Origin: Clostridiales bacterium GWF2_38_85
GTDB lineage: Bacteria > Bacillota > Clostridia > Oscillospirales > CAG-382
Reading direction: 5' to 3'
DNA length: 64,000 nt
NCBI GenBank assembly: GCA_001797275.1
Contig: MGOY01000014.1
Span: forward strand, 273,231-337,230
Shown in pieces: positions 26,928 through 37,629 of the stretch (within the stretch, counting starts at the first letter, position 1; each line of letters begins with the position of its first letter). The position numbers and the translations under genes were made by a program. The notes beneath the pieces are model-generated. The model saw only the letters and a program-made list of their open reading frames with translations, was not told the origin of the DNA and ran no database searches.

Positions 26928-28190
26928 ATGGTTATAATAATACAAAAAACAAGAAAATTAATATCGATCATACTCTGCTTCATGTTTATGACAATATCAG
27001 TAACATCAGAAGCAAAGGAATATGATTTGACTAATGATATAAATAATGTACTCGAATATCTGGAGCAGCATTATGATGCTGATGGAACTCATCCGCTGCT
27101 TGAGATGATGAGTAGTGATGTCTTAACCCCGGTTGCTGACTGGGCAGCGTTCTGTGCTGCTTTATCTGGCGAAGCTGAAAGCAGAGAAGTCTATCTTAAT
27201 GCTTTATCAGATAAAATTTCTGAGCTATATAAAACAGATTCTCTGCTTGACCGTAACCGTGCCACTGAATGGCACAGAACGATATTTGCAATTACTGCAT
27301 TGGGTGGAGATCCGTACAGCTTCTCAAGCAATAAGAATGGAAAACCGATAAACTTAATTGCTGACGGGATATACAACAGAGGCAAGATCGCATCCTTAGG
27401 AAAGCAGGGACTTATCGGATGGATTTACGGTCTGCTAACAGCAGCATCTCTTGACGTTGATTTTCCTGAGGACGCATATTATAATTATAGCGATTTAGTC
27501 AATGAAATAACCAGCAAACAACTTGCCGACGGCGGCTTCAAGATGAGTGGAAACAGTGCTGATGCTGATGTAACCGCTATGGCAGTTCAGGCTCTCGCAC
27601 TTTATGATAACAGACAGGGCGAAAAGACTCTGACTCAAAATATTAAAAACGCAATAAACTGTCTCTCTGATTTGCAAAACGACGACGGTAGCTTTTCAAG
27701 CCTTGGTGAACCGACAGCTGAAAGCACTGCACAGGTTATTATCGCTCTTTGCATTTCCGAAATAAATCCGTCTGTTGATGAAAGATTCATAAAAAACGGA
27801 AATTCCGCAATTGATGCGTTGTTATCCTTCAGACAGGATGATGGTGGATTTTCTCATATACAAACAGGAAACTCAGACGGACTTGCGACCGTTCAGTCAA
27901 TGCTTGCATTGTTATCATGCCAAAAATTTATAGAAAAAAAAGCAACTATATTCGATTTATCAATAACAGAAACAAGTAATGTTGAGAGCTTAAACGAATC
28001 CTATATAACAGAATCTAAAACTGCTAATACATCGGATATAGACGAAAGCAGAATCGAAAACCAATCTATAACAACACAGCTTGTTATTACCTTTGCTGTT
28101 ATAATGATCATTGCGGCAGCGGTGATTATTATTTCAAATAGATTTAGAAGGTCTGATAAAAATCAGACAAAAAAGGAGAAAACAAGATGA
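26928..28190 (+). CDS. Exported prenyltransferase/transcobalamin alpha-domain-like repeat protein
   Basis: A 420-residue protein with a signal peptide (residues 1-29), an alpha/alpha-barrel region at about 40-350, a Ser/Thr/Asn/Glu-rich linker and a C-terminal membrane helix at about 383-405 followed by basic residues. The barrel has repeats of the squalene-cyclase/prenyltransferase type (LADGGFKMSGNS, LQNDDGSFSSLGE, FRQDDGGFSHIQTG), which also occur in the alpha domain of intrinsic factor and transcobalamin. The gene overlaps the DUF4430 gene by 4 bp (ATGA). The first ATG directly abuts AAGGA, an unusual spacing, yet no downstream start fits. Enzymatic terpene cyclase activity is unlikely for a surface protein. 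Confidence 0.75.
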   Translation: MVIIIQKTRKLISIILCFMFMTISVTSEAKEYDLTNDINNVLEYLEQHYDADGTHPLLEMMSSDVLTPVADWAAFCAALSGEAESREVYLNALSDKISELYKTDSLLDRNRATEWHRTIFAITALGGDPYSFSSNKNGKPINLIADGIYNRGKIASLGKQGLIGWIYGLLTAASLDVDFPEDAYYNYSDLVNEITSKQLADGGFKMSGNSADADVTAMAVQALALYDNRQGEKTLTQNIKNAINCLSDLQNDDGSFSSLGEPTAESTAQVIIALCISEINPSVDERFIKNGNSAIDALLSFRQDDGGFSHIQTGNSDGLATVQSMLALLSCQKFIEKKATIFDLSITETSNVESLNESYITESKTANTSDIDESRIENQSITTQLVITFAVIMIIAAAVIIISNRFRRSDKNQTKKEKTR

Positions 28191-29005
28191 AAAAAGCACT
28201 ATCAATCGTGCTGCTCCTGCTGCTTATGGCAACATTGTTAGTAACAGCAGTATCTGCACAAACTGATGGCGGATATGTCTACATTACGGTAGAAAAATTC
28301 GCTGTCGGACAAGGGTATATTCTGGAGCCTACAAGGCTTGCCCTTGAAGATGGCGACACAGCCTGGTCTGTACTCGTCAGAGCAATGGGTGAAGACAACC
28401 TCATCGTTACTGAAAGCGAATGGGGCAACTATCTCAGCGGTGTAAAGGATAACGAAACCCGAGAAGCAAACATTCCGCAATTTATCATCGATCAAATCAG
28501 CGGTGAAGAGGTTACCTCGAGAGCTGACAGCAGTATCCTTGCAGCATATGATTATACAACCCAGAGCGGCTGGACCTATGCTGTCAACAACACAGGAGCG
28601 GCGGTAAGTATGCAATCCTATGAGCTGCAGGACGGTGATGTAATCAGGGTTATGTACACCGTATATGGCTATGGAACCGATCTTGGCTTCGGTTATAATA
28701 CCGAAACACAGGCAAGCGATGCTTCTTATATCGATATTGCTGACAGAGATGCGGTTATCAAAGCTGTAGCAGATGCAAAAACCGAAAATATTTCATCGGC
28801 AGCAATTACTGTTGCACTTGAAGCAAGCTCGAATTTCGAGACTTCACAAGCTGATATAGATAATGCAGCTGTTGAAGTTGAAGCTTTGATGACAGACAAT
28901 TCAGATACCGAAACTCCCCAAACCGGCGATACCGGTATAACTATGCTTATATTTGTAATAATAAGTGTTGCTGCCGCAATGTTTACAGTTCGCAGAGCAA
29001 GATAA
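28187..29005 (+). CDS. DUF4430 (transcobalamin beta-domain-like) surface protein with sorting-type C-terminus
   Basis: A 272-residue protein with a signal peptide ending near residue 24. A DUF4430-type domain covers about residues 30-165; its diagnostic part is GWTYAVNNTG with YELQDGDVIRVMYTVYGYG. Residues about 190-235 are a helical spacer. The C-terminus has a PQTGD motif, a hydrophobic helix and a basic RRAR tail, resembling a sortase signal. DUF4430 is related to the cobalamin-contacting beta domain of intrinsic factor and transcobalamin. Coupled translation with the alpha-domain-like protein upstream suggests that both act together at the cell surface, perhaps on a corrinoid; that ligand is inference. 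Confidence 0.75.
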   Translation: MKKALSIVLLLLLMATLLVTAVSAQTDGGYVYITVEKFAVGQGYILEPTRLALEDGDTAWSVLVRAMGEDNLIVTESEWGNYLSGVKDNETREANIPQFIIDQISGEEVTSRADSSILAAYDYTTQSGWTYAVNNTGAAVSMQSYELQDGDVIRVMYTVYGYGTDLGFGYNTETQASDASYIDIADRDAVIKAVADAKTENISSAAITVALEASSNFETSQADIDNAAVEVEALMTDNSDTETPQTGDTGITMLIFVIISVAAAMFTVRRAR

Positions 29006-29008
29006 CAA

Positions 29009-29040
29009 AAGGTGCGGATTATCCTCCGCACCTTCTTTTT
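29009..29040 (+). terminator. Strong rho-independent terminator
   Basis: AAGGTGCGGA pairs with TCCGCACCTT across a 6-nt loop, followed by CTTTTT. It ends the DUF4430 operon. Confidence 0.92.
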
Positions 29041-29156
29041 AAAAAACTCGTAAAGAAGGAATAGCGTGTAGAATATACGATTTAGAGATACATTGGCGCG
29101 TATCTCCATATGTTTTACATAACTATTTTTGCTCGAAACAGGGAATGGAGATTTTT

Positions 29157-30194
29157 ATGAGCAGTAAAGATTATGTCGGCAAAATAAACGAAAGCGAAAT
29201 TTCAGTTTTTAAACTTAAGAGCGGAAGACTTGAAGCAAAAATACTGAATTACGGAGCAATAATCCAAAGCTTGAAGCTTGACGGCAGAGATATTGTATTC
29301 GGTTTTGATACACTTGATGGTTATATTAAAACGAATGACTATTATGGTGCAATAGCGGGAAGATATGCAAACCGAATTGCTGACGGCAGATTCATGCTCG
29401 GCGATCAGAAAATTATATTGGATAAGAATGAAAACGGCATTTCCCATCTGCATGGCGGATTCAAAGGTTTCGATAAAGCTGTATGGAATACTTTCAGCTC
29501 AGAGCATTATATTTCACTTACAAAATCCTTTAAGGATGGCAACCAGGGTTATCCAGGCAATATCGATGTTTCAATAACATACAGCCTACAGTACAACAGA
29601 ATGGTTATTATTATTGATGCTGACAGTGATGCAGACACAGTTTTCAATCCAACCTCTCATTCATATTTCAATCTTTCAGGAGCAAACGGTGAAAATGATA
29701 TTCTCGCACATAAGCTCACTTTATATGCTGATAAATATAATGAAATAGATGAAAATAAAATACCTGTTGGTGAAGCCATACCAGTTGAGGATACACCTTT
29801 TGACTTCAGAAAAGCAATTAAAATCGGCGAACGAATTAATGAAGATAATATACAGCTTGAATACGGAAACGGTTATGATCATAATTATTGGATAAATAAA
29901 GACAATAAAAACTCAATCAAAATTCAGAATAAAACTTGCTACCGTGCCGCAACCGTAGAGTATGGTAATATAACTATGGATGTTTTCTCATCGCAGCCAT
30001 GTATTCAATTTTATTCGGGCAACTTTATGAACAAACCCTATCCGTTCAATGGTGGTATTACGCAAAGACCGAGATACGGTTTTTGCCTTGAACCTCAGGT
30101 CTGCCCGAATTCACCGAATTTACCTGGATGTGGTGATGCACTTCTCAAGAAAAACGAAAAATACAGATATGTTGAGGTTATAGAGTTCAGATAA
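29157..30194 (+). CDS. galM: Aldose 1-epimerase (galactose mutarotase)
   Basis: A 345-residue protein with the mutarotase motifs GAIAGRYANRIADGRF, ISHLHGGFKGFDK (catalytic His), FNPTSHSYFNL (second His) and the C-terminal FCLEPQVCPNSPN with the catalytic Glu. It interconverts alpha and beta anomers of galactose and related sugars. The start is taken at MSSKDYVGKI with GGAG six bases before. An in-frame ATG at 29145 overlaps this site and is less likely. Confidence 0.92.
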   Translation: MSSKDYVGKINESEISVFKLKSGRLEAKILNYGAIIQSLKLDGRDIVFGFDTLDGYIKTNDYYGAIAGRYANRIADGRFMLGDQKIILDKNENGISHLHGGFKGFDKAVWNTFSSEHYISLTKSFKDGNQGYPGNIDVSITYSLQYNRMVIIIDADSDADTVFNPTSHSYFNLSGANGENDILAHKLTLYADKYNEIDENKIPVGEAIPVEDTPFDFRKAIKIGERINEDNIQLEYGNGYDHNYWINKDNKNSIKIQNKTCYRAATVEYGNITMDVFSSQPCIQFYSGNFMNKPYPFNGGITQRPRYGFCLEPQVCPNSPNLPGCGDALLKKNEKYRYVEVIEFR

Positions 30195-30206
30195 AGGGGT
30201 GCTTTT

Positions 30207-31451
30207 ATGCTGTTCGAAAACATTGGTATTATTGATGAAACATTCGCATATCAGAAGGATATATTCGTATGCGTACAGTATGAAAAAATAACTTATATCG
30301 GTAAAACCAGACCTGTTGATTATATAGGTGAAACCTATAACGGCAAAAACAAACTGCTTATGAGTGGTTTATACAACACACACTCTCATGCTGCGATGAC
30401 TTTGATGAGAGGGTATGGTGAAGGACTCACTCTTCTTGATTGGCTGCATAAAAGAATATTTCCGTTTGAGGCAAAGCTGACAGGCGAGGATATCTACAAT
30501 GGCGCTATACTTGCATTTGCTGAAATGATACGCTTCGGTACGGTCGCACTCAGCGATATGTATTTTTTTGGCGAAGATATGAAGCATGCGGTACTTGACA
30601 GCGGAATAAAGGCAAATATCAATATGTCGGTCAATGGCAGCGGTAGTTTGTATGAGCTTCCGATATATCAAGAAATGATCTCGCTCAGGGATGAAGGCAG
30701 AATGAAGGTCGGGTATTGTTTGCATGCTGAATACACCTCAACTCCTCAGATTGTCTTCGAACTTGCGTATGAAGCGAAGAGCAGAGGGGTCATCATCAAC
30801 CTTCATATGTCCGAAACAAAAGCGGAGCATGATGATTGCAAAAAGCATCATGGAGTAACTCCGGCTCGGTATTTTGAACAACATGGGATATTTGACAACC
30901 GGGTTATTGCTGCACACTGTGTTTATATTGAGGATGAGGATATTGAAATATTAAAGAAACATAATGTTTATGTATCCTGCAATCCTGTCAGTAATTTTAA
31001 GCTTGGCAGCGGAACACCTCCTGTAAAAAAGCTACTTGACAGCGATGTTAATGTTGTCATAGGTACCGACAGCGCAGCCAGCAATAACAACCTTAATATG
31101 TTTGAAGAAATTAAATTATTTGCTATGCTATCTCAACGAACAACATCAGCTGTTGATGCACTCAAAGCTGCAACCGTAACCGGAGCAGAAGCGATGGGAA
31201 GAGAAAATTGCGGTAGCGTTGCTGTCGGAAATAAAGCTGACCTGATTGTACTTGATCTGAACGGCGCACATATGACACCTGTACATGATATGCTATCCAA
31301 TGTCGTTTACTCAGCGCAGGGTAGCGATGTGGTTCTGACAATGGTTGACGGAGAAGTGTTGTACTGCGATGGCGAATACAAAAAGATAGATTTGGAAAAA
31401 ATAAAATATATCGCAAACAGAAGTGTAAGCAGAATTATATTCGAATTATAA
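30207..31451 (+). CDS. Amidohydrolase, 5-methylthioadenosine/S-adenosylhomocysteine deaminase-like
   Basis: A 414-residue metal-dependent hydrolase with HSHAAMTLMRGYGEG near residue 60 (metal HxH), LHAEYTS, HMSETKAEHDDC, AAHCVYIEDEDIEIL and GTDSAASNNNLNMFEE (metal Asp). The pattern matches the MtaD/SAH deaminase group, which deaminates adenosine derivatives. It lies 12 bp after galM with an AGGGGTG site. The link to galM is likely only transcriptional. Confidence 0.85.
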   Translation: MLFENIGIIDETFAYQKDIFVCVQYEKITYIGKTRPVDYIGETYNGKNKLLMSGLYNTHSHAAMTLMRGYGEGLTLLDWLHKRIFPFEAKLTGEDIYNGAILAFAEMIRFGTVALSDMYFFGEDMKHAVLDSGIKANINMSVNGSGSLYELPIYQEMISLRDEGRMKVGYCLHAEYTSTPQIVFELAYEAKSRGVIINLHMSETKAEHDDCKKHHGVTPARYFEQHGIFDNRVIAAHCVYIEDEDIEILKKHNVYVSCNPVSNFKLGSGTPPVKKLLDSDVNVVIGTDSAASNNNLNMFEEIKLFAMLSQRTTSAVDALKAATVTGAEAMGRENCGSVAVGNKADLIVLDLNGAHMTPVHDMLSNVVYSAQGSDVVLTMVDGEVLYCDGEYKKIDLEKIKYIANRSVSRIIFEL

Positions 31452-31564
31452 TTCATCACTCTTATTTACTGTCTGCTAAACTAAAATATATGTTGAAGCT
31501 CACTGTTGTAGGTTTCACTTTATTATGTTCATATATTGTTTACAATAAATGTTTTTATTTCCTA

Positions 31565-31593
31565 TTGACAGCATAATAAAAAGGTGGTAAAGT
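31565..31593 (+). promoter_or_regulatory. Sigma-A promoter of the heat-shock operon
   Basis: TTGACA, 17 bp, TAAAGT. The inferred start point falls at the edge of the CIRCE operator. Confidence 0.8.
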
Positions 31594-31600
31594 ATCAACG

Positions 31601-31627
31601 TTAGCACTTGATACGCAAGAGTGCTAA
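31601..31627 (+). promoter_or_regulatory. CIRCE operator
   Basis: TTAGCACTT, nine bases, GAGTGCTAA, one mismatch from the consensus inverted repeat bound by HrcA. Confidence 0.97.
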
Positions 31628-31644
31628 TAAAGGGAGTGAAAAGA

Positions 31645-32679
31645 TTGGAGCTTAGCGACCGCAAAAAACAAATATTAAAGTCAATAATTGATGCTTATAT
31701 TTCTTTCGGCGAACCGATAGGCTCAAAATATCTTACTGAAAACTGCGATATCAATCTATCACCGGCAACGATCAGAAACGAAATGAGTGAGCTTGAAAAC
31801 ATGGGTTTTCTTGAACAGCCACATACTTCCGCTGGAAGAGTTCCGACGACTCAGGGGTACCGGACATATATAGAACTTCTTATGGAACGGTATAAATTGA
31901 CTGTCGAAGAAGTTTCGCTGCTTAATGAGCTTCTGAATTTTAAACTCGGTGAGATGTCAAATATCATGGATGAAGCGAGTAGAGTTATTTCAGAGATGAC
32001 TAATTATACAACCTTCTCCGTAATAAAGAAAAAAGGTATAACAGTAAACCGCTTTGATTGTGTCAGAGTTGATGACAGAAGTTATATATTAATATTAATA
32101 TGCGATGACGGTAATATCCGCAGCAGACATTTATATTCGGATGAGGTTGTTGATGAGGACTTGCAGATAGTTGCCGCATCGTTGAATGAAATACTTGTAG
32201 GCACTTCAATAGAACAGCTTACTCTACCGAAAATTCTTAAATTTGAAGAAAAACTCGGTACAAAAATTGCTTTTGGACGGGAAATATTAAAATCGGTTTA
32301 TGATATGCTTGGTTTATCCGAAAAGGAACAGGTACATCTGAGCGGTATAACAAAGCTCCTGTCATATCCCGAGTTTTACAATGTATCAAAAGCACGCTGT
32401 GTACTAGAGGTTTTCGAAAGAAAGTGCGATTTGATAAATGTTCTTTTCGACTCAAAACCGGATAAAATGAATGTTTTTATTGGTAACGAAGTAATGAATT
32501 GCATGATACCTGATTCCAGCTTTGTATTTAAACCAATTACTTTTAGCGGAAATACAATCGGAGGTATTGGTGTAATAGGGCCGAAACGAATGAATTATAA
32601 TAAAGTAATAGCGAGTCTTGAATATTTTGTTAAAGGATTTATCGATGAGATAGATGACGAACAAAATAACAATAAATAA
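31645..32679 (+). CDS. hrcA: Heat-inducible transcription repressor HrcA
   Basis: A 344-residue repressor. The N-terminal winged helix contains ELSDRKKQILKSIIDAYI and SPATIRNEMSELENMGFLEQ, followed by the family's HTSAGRVPTTQGYR. It binds CIRCE and is kept active by GroEL. I choose the TTG at 31645, which has AAGGGAG at correct spacing and gives the usual N-terminus. An in-frame GTG at 31621 lies inside CIRCE. As first gene of the operon it is autoregulated. Confidence 0.97.
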   Translation: MELSDRKKQILKSIIDAYISFGEPIGSKYLTENCDINLSPATIRNEMSELENMGFLEQPHTSAGRVPTTQGYRTYIELLMERYKLTVEEVSLLNELLNFKLGEMSNIMDEASRVISEMTNYTTFSVIKKKGITVNRFDCVRVDDRSYILILICDDGNIRSRHLYSDEVVDEDLQIVAASLNEILVGTSIEQLTLPKILKFEEKLGTKIAFGREILKSVYDMLGLSEKEQVHLSGITKLLSYPEFYNVSKARCVLEVFERKCDLINVLFDSKPDKMNVFIGNEVMNCMIPDSSFVFKPITFSGNTIGGIGVIGPKRMNYNKVIASLEYFVKGFIDEIDDEQNNNK

Positions 32680-32681
32680 GC

Positions 32682-32725
32682 AAGGAGGACGCAAAGCATA
32701 TTATTAAAAAAGCTTTGCTGCAGCG
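32682..32725 (+). promoter_or_regulatory. Shine-Dalgarno, hairpin, start codon arrangement of grpE
   Basis: A consensus AAGGAGG at 32682-32688 is 37 nt from the grpE ATG. GCAAAGC at 32691-32697 pairs with GCTTTGC at 32712-32718. With this hairpin folded, only 9 nt (AC plus TGCAGCG) separate the site from ATG. A TAA stop in frame at 32705 excludes an upstream start. Confidence 0.7.
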
Positions 32726-33289
32726 ATGGGAAAGAAAGACAAAAACATCAATGAAAACGAGGAGATAAAAAAGGGTGAAAAGGTAGAATCAACTGATGCA
32801 ACTGAAAATACTGCCGAAAACTCTGATGATATAGAAACTCCCGATAGTAACAAAGAAATTGATGAGCTGAAAAAACAGCTTGATGAGCTTAATGATAAAT
32901 ATTTAAGACTTATTGCTGAATACGATAATTACAGAAAACGATCGCAGAAAGAAAAAAGCGGCATTTACACAGATGCATACGCAGAAGCATTATTGCTTAT
33001 ACTTCCTATCGTAGATAATGTTGAAAGAGCAGCAGAATTCGCAACAGACGACAGTGAGCTGTCAAAGGGTATAAATATGCTTCAGAATCAATGTTTAGAT
33101 TTTATTACAAAAACAGGCATTAAGGAGATTAAAGCACTCGGTGAGCAATTCAACCCTGAGCTTCATAATGCAATAGCACATTCCGAAGATGATGAAACAC
33201 CGGCAAATACAATTACACAGGTGTTTGTCAAAGGGTATAAAAAAGATGACAAAGTTATAAGATATGCTTTAGTAAAGGTAACAAATTAG
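32726..33289 (+). CDS. grpE: Nucleotide exchange factor GrpE
   Basis: A 187-residue protein with an acidic disordered N-terminus (1-45), a long coiled coil (ELKKQLDELNDKYLRLIAEY at about 50-69) and the C-terminal beta domain (IKALGEQFNPELHNAIAH). It releases ADP from DnaK as a dimer. It lies 46 bp after hrcA and 35 bp before dnaK. Its ribosome binding site is separated from the start by a hairpin, described separately. Confidence 0.96.
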   Translation: MGKKDKNINENEEIKKGEKVESTDATENTAENSDDIETPDSNKEIDELKKQLDELNDKYLRLIAEYDNYRKRSQKEKSGIYTDAYAEALLLILPIVDNVERAAEFATDDSELSKGINMLQNQCLDFITKTGIKEIKALGEQFNPELHNAIAHSEDDETPANTITQVFVKGYKKDDKVIRYALVKVTN

Positions 33290-33309
33290 TTAAAAAATAT
33301 TTTATATAA

Positions 33310-35163
<1,854 letters not shown>

Positions 35164-35185
35164 TATAATATAAAATTATAGTCGT

Positions 35186-35214
35186 TGGGCTGCTGAAGAA
35201 ATTTCCGCAGCCCA
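35186..35214 (+). other. Hairpin between dnaK and dnaJ
   Basis: TGGGCTGC pairs with GCAGCCCA across a 13-nt loop. No T-run follows, so partial termination or RNA processing between dnaK and dnaJ is more likely than a full stop. Confidence 0.6.
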
Positions 35215-35225
35215 TACGGGCGATA

Positions 35226-35328
35226 ATACTAATTTCTCATAAAACATTACGTTAAAATCCTTCGAAAAAGTCCATATAGTAAAGACTTTTCCTCGAATTT
35301 TATCTATGCTTTTAATTGGAATTAGTAT
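35226..35328. repeat. Palindromic interspersed element, copy 3
   Basis: Terminal repeats ATACTAATT / AATTAGTAT enclose arms containing TTCGAAAAAGTC and GACTTTTCCTCGAA. It sits inside the heat-shock operon between dnaK and dnaJ. Confidence 0.6.
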
Positions 35329-35404
35329 AAGCCCTGAAGAGTAAAACAGGGCAAAAAAATAAATTCCGGATGAATTCCGGAAAGAATAAACGAGAGGCAT
35401 GTCT

Positions 35405-36550
35405 ATGGCTGATAAAAAAGATTATTATGAGGTGCTTGATGTTGCTAAGGGAGCATCAGAGGATGATATTAAAAAAGCATATAAGAAGATGGCAAAAAAA
35501 TTTCATCCTGATATGAACTCCGGCGACAAAACAGCCGAGGTAAAATTCAAAGAAGTTAATGAAGCGTATGCCGTGTTATCGGACGCCGATAAGCGTGCGA
35601 GATACGACCAGTATGGTCATGCCGGTGTGGATCCTAATTTCGGTGCAGGTCCTGGCGGAGGCGGTTTTGGCGGTGCCGACTTTGGAAATTTTGATTTTTC
35701 TGATATTTTCGGAGGGTTTTCAAGCTTTTTCGGAGGTATGGGCGGCGATACTGCAAGACGCCGTAATAGTCCTCAAAGAGGTGAAGATGTCGGCATCTCG
35801 GTATCAATAACCTTTGAAGAAGCTGCATTTGGCAGCAAAAAGGATGTCTCCTATGCAAGAGTCGAGGAATGTGGTACATGTCACGGCAGCGGTACTGCAC
35901 ACGGTTCAGCCGCTGAAACCTGCTCAAAGTGTAAGGGGACAGGTCAAATAAAAGTAAACCAACGTATGATGGGTATCACAATGCAGTCTGTTCAAGCATG
36001 CGATATGTGCGGTGGTTCAGGCAAGATAATAAAAGAGCCCTGTAGTGATTGTAAGGGAAAAGGTTACATCAGACGCACAAAGAAGCTCGAAGTCAACATA
36101 CCCTCCGGTATCGATAACGGGCAGAGGATAGTACTTAAAGGTCAGGGAAGTGCAGGATTAAATAGTGGTCCGTACGGTGATCTGTATGTCCAGGTTTCAA
36201 TAAGAGAGCATCAATTCTTCCAAAGAGACGGGCAGGATATTTATGTTGAGCTGCCAATTTCCTTTCCTGAAGCAGCACTTGGTGCGAAGGTCATTGTCCC
36301 GACTCTTGAAGGCAAGAGCGAGCTGACTATCCCTGAAGGCACACAGAACGGTTCGGTATTTAATATGAAGAACAAGGGTATTGTTAATGTCAATGGCAGT
36401 GGCAGAGGGAATTTATATGTCAAGGTTGCGGTTGACATACCGAAAAATCTGAATGAAAAGCAAAAAACAGCACTTCGCAACTTCGCCGATGCTTGCGAAG
36501 ACAAGAATTATACAAAAAAACAAAGCTTCTTTGATAAATTCAAGAAATAA
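35405..36550 (+). CDS. dnaJ: Chaperone DnaJ
   Basis: A 381-residue class A J-protein. The J domain has the HPD motif ([11 protein letters not shown]) at about residue 33, followed by a Gly/Phe-rich region at about 75-125. The zinc domain has four CxxCxGxG repeats ([32 protein letters not shown]), followed by the C-terminal substrate domains. It stimulates DnaK ATPase activity. The start is taken at [10 protein letters not shown] (ATG 35405) because GAGAGG almost touches the ATG at 35399. It is separated from dnaK by about 240 bp that holds a hairpin and a palindromic repeat. Confidence 0.97.
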   Translation: MADKKDYYEVLDVAKGASEDDIKKAYKKMAKKFHPDMNSGDKTAEVKFKEVNEAYAVLSDADKRARYDQYGHAGVDPNFGAGPGGGGFGGADFGNFDFSDIFGGFSSFFGGMGGDTARRRNSPQRGEDVGISVSITFEEAAFGSKKDVSYARVEECGTCHGSGTAHGSAAETCSKCKGTGQIKVNQRMMGITMQSVQACDMCGGSGKIIKEPCSDCKGKGYIRRTKKLEVNIPSGIDNGQRIVLKGQGSAGLNSGPYGDLYVQVSIREHQFFQRDGQDIYVELPISFPEAALGAKVIVPTLEGKSELTIPEGTQNGSVFNMKNKGIVNVNGSGRGNLYVKVAVDIPKNLNEKQKTALRNFADACEDKNYTKKQSFFDKFKK

Positions 36551-36555
36551 TAATT

Positions 36556-36581
36556 GCCGGGCAGAAAATTTTCTGCCCGGC
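36556..36581 (+). terminator. Perfect GC-rich palindrome after dnaJ
   Basis: GCCGGGCAGAAAA pairs exactly with TTTTCTGCCCGGC. A T-run is missing downstream, so terminator activity is probable but not typical. Confidence 0.65.
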
Positions 36582-36727
36582 TTGCGTGTTGAAAAATACG
36601 CGGCTTTCTTGAAAGAAAGCCTGGCAAAGAACTTTACAAAAAAGATATGGATTATATTGAAAATATTTTTATACAATGTTATAATGCAAATATAAAAATA
36701 ATAAAGAACACAAAGGAGCAATTTAAA

Positions 36728-36880
36728 ATGAATAAACATAATGTATTATTAGCACTCGTATTCTTGTTTGGAGGAATTATAATCGGATTCTTAATTGCAC
36801 CAATCAAAAAAGGCATTAGTATTGGCAACAACAGCGGTAATAATAACGGCAATAATTATCCAATAAAAAAATCAGAATAG
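36728..36880 (+). CDS. Small single-span membrane protein
   Basis: A 50-residue product (MNKHNVLLALVFLFGGIIIG, then FLIAPIKKGISIG and an Asn/Gly-rich tail). One N-terminal membrane helix is followed by a short basic, polar tail, as in YtxH-like small proteins. AAGGAG precedes the ATG at 36728 with good spacing, which supports translation. The function is unknown. Confidence 0.6.
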   Translation: MNKHNVLLALVFLFGGIIIGFLIAPIKKGISIGNNSGNNNGNNYPIKKSE

Positions 36881-36905
36881 GTAAAACTTTAAATTCGGAG
36901 TTAAA

Positions 36906-37580
36906 ATGAAAATAGGTATTGAAAGCAATATTTTAAGGTATTATCTGAAGAATGTATACTTTATAAACGGAACAGCATATGCCGGTAAGTCAACAATGGT
37001 CAAGATGCTTGCAGAAAAACATGGGATGATTCATTGTGGTGAGAATTATCATGACGAGGTGGCTGAAAAGGTTACGACACCTGATGTACAGCCAGGTCTT
37101 TGCTATTTCAGAACGATGTCAGGATGGCAAGAATTCATTAACCGCGCACCTGATGAATATGAAGCATGGATAAACCGCTCAGCAAAAGAAGCTGCTGAAT
37201 TTGAACTGATGAAACTGCTGCAACTGTCGGCGATGAATAAGAAAATCATAGTTGACACAAATATATCACTCGAAATATTGCATGAAATCAGCGACTATAA
37301 TCATGTAGCAATAATGCTGTCCCCTCAATCAATGTCGGTTGACAAATTCTTTGAACGCAGTGATCCCGATAAACAGTTTGTTCTTGAACAAATCAATAAA
37401 GCAGAAAATCCGGAAAAGACAATGGCTAACTTCAGAGAATGTATCGCTCGAATCAATAGCCAGAAATACTGCGATGAGTTTGCAAACAGCGGTTTCTTTA
37501 CATTAATCAGAGAAAATACTGAAGCAGATACAAAGGAAGAAACTCTTAATAAACTTGAAAAGCATTTTAATTTGATATAA
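36906..37580 (+). CDS. P-loop kinase-like protein of unknown function
   Basis: A 224-residue cytoplasmic protein with a Walker A motif NGTAYAGKSTM at about residues 22-32 and a hydrophobic strand ending in Asp (KKIIVDTN) near residue 119, compatible with a Walker B role. The layout recalls small-molecule or nucleotide kinases and the zeta-toxin class, but no antitoxin partner is visible and no family is recognised with certainty. GGAG precedes the ATG. The gene is 25 bp after the small membrane protein gene. Confidence 0.6.
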   Translation: MKIGIESNILRYYLKNVYFINGTAYAGKSTMVKMLAEKHGMIHCGENYHDEVAEKVTTPDVQPGLCYFRTMSGWQEFINRAPDEYEAWINRSAKEAAEFELMKLLQLSAMNKKIIVDTNISLEILHEISDYNHVAIMLSPQSMSVDKFFERSDPDKQFVLEQINKAENPEKTMANFRECIARINSQKYCDEFANSGFFTLIRENTEADTKEETLNKLEKHFNLI

Positions 37581-37585
37581 AACAA

Positions 37586-37613
37586 CAACCACGGTACATA
37601 TGCACCGTGGTTG
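37586..37613. terminator. Bidirectional terminator between the P-loop gene and folD
   Basis: CAACCACGGT pairs perfectly with ACCGTGGTTG across an 8-nt loop. It lies between convergent genes. Confidence 0.8.
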
Positions 37614-37629
37614 CTTAAATTTTATGATG

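Noticed and set aside
26928..28190. Terpene cyclase or prenyltransferase enzyme
   Set aside because: Repeats match the fold, but the protein is exported and membrane-anchored, and the catalytic DxDD-type motif is not visible. A ligand-binding role fits better.
35860..36080. Direct repeats of CxxC-coding units resembling a short repeat array
   Set aside because: These are the four DnaJ zinc-binding repeats within a coding gene, not a CRISPR or mobile element.
36906..37580. Zeta toxin of a toxin-antitoxin pair with the small upstream gene
   Set aside because: The upstream product is a membrane peptide, not an epsilon-type antitoxin, and toxin-specific motifs are absent.
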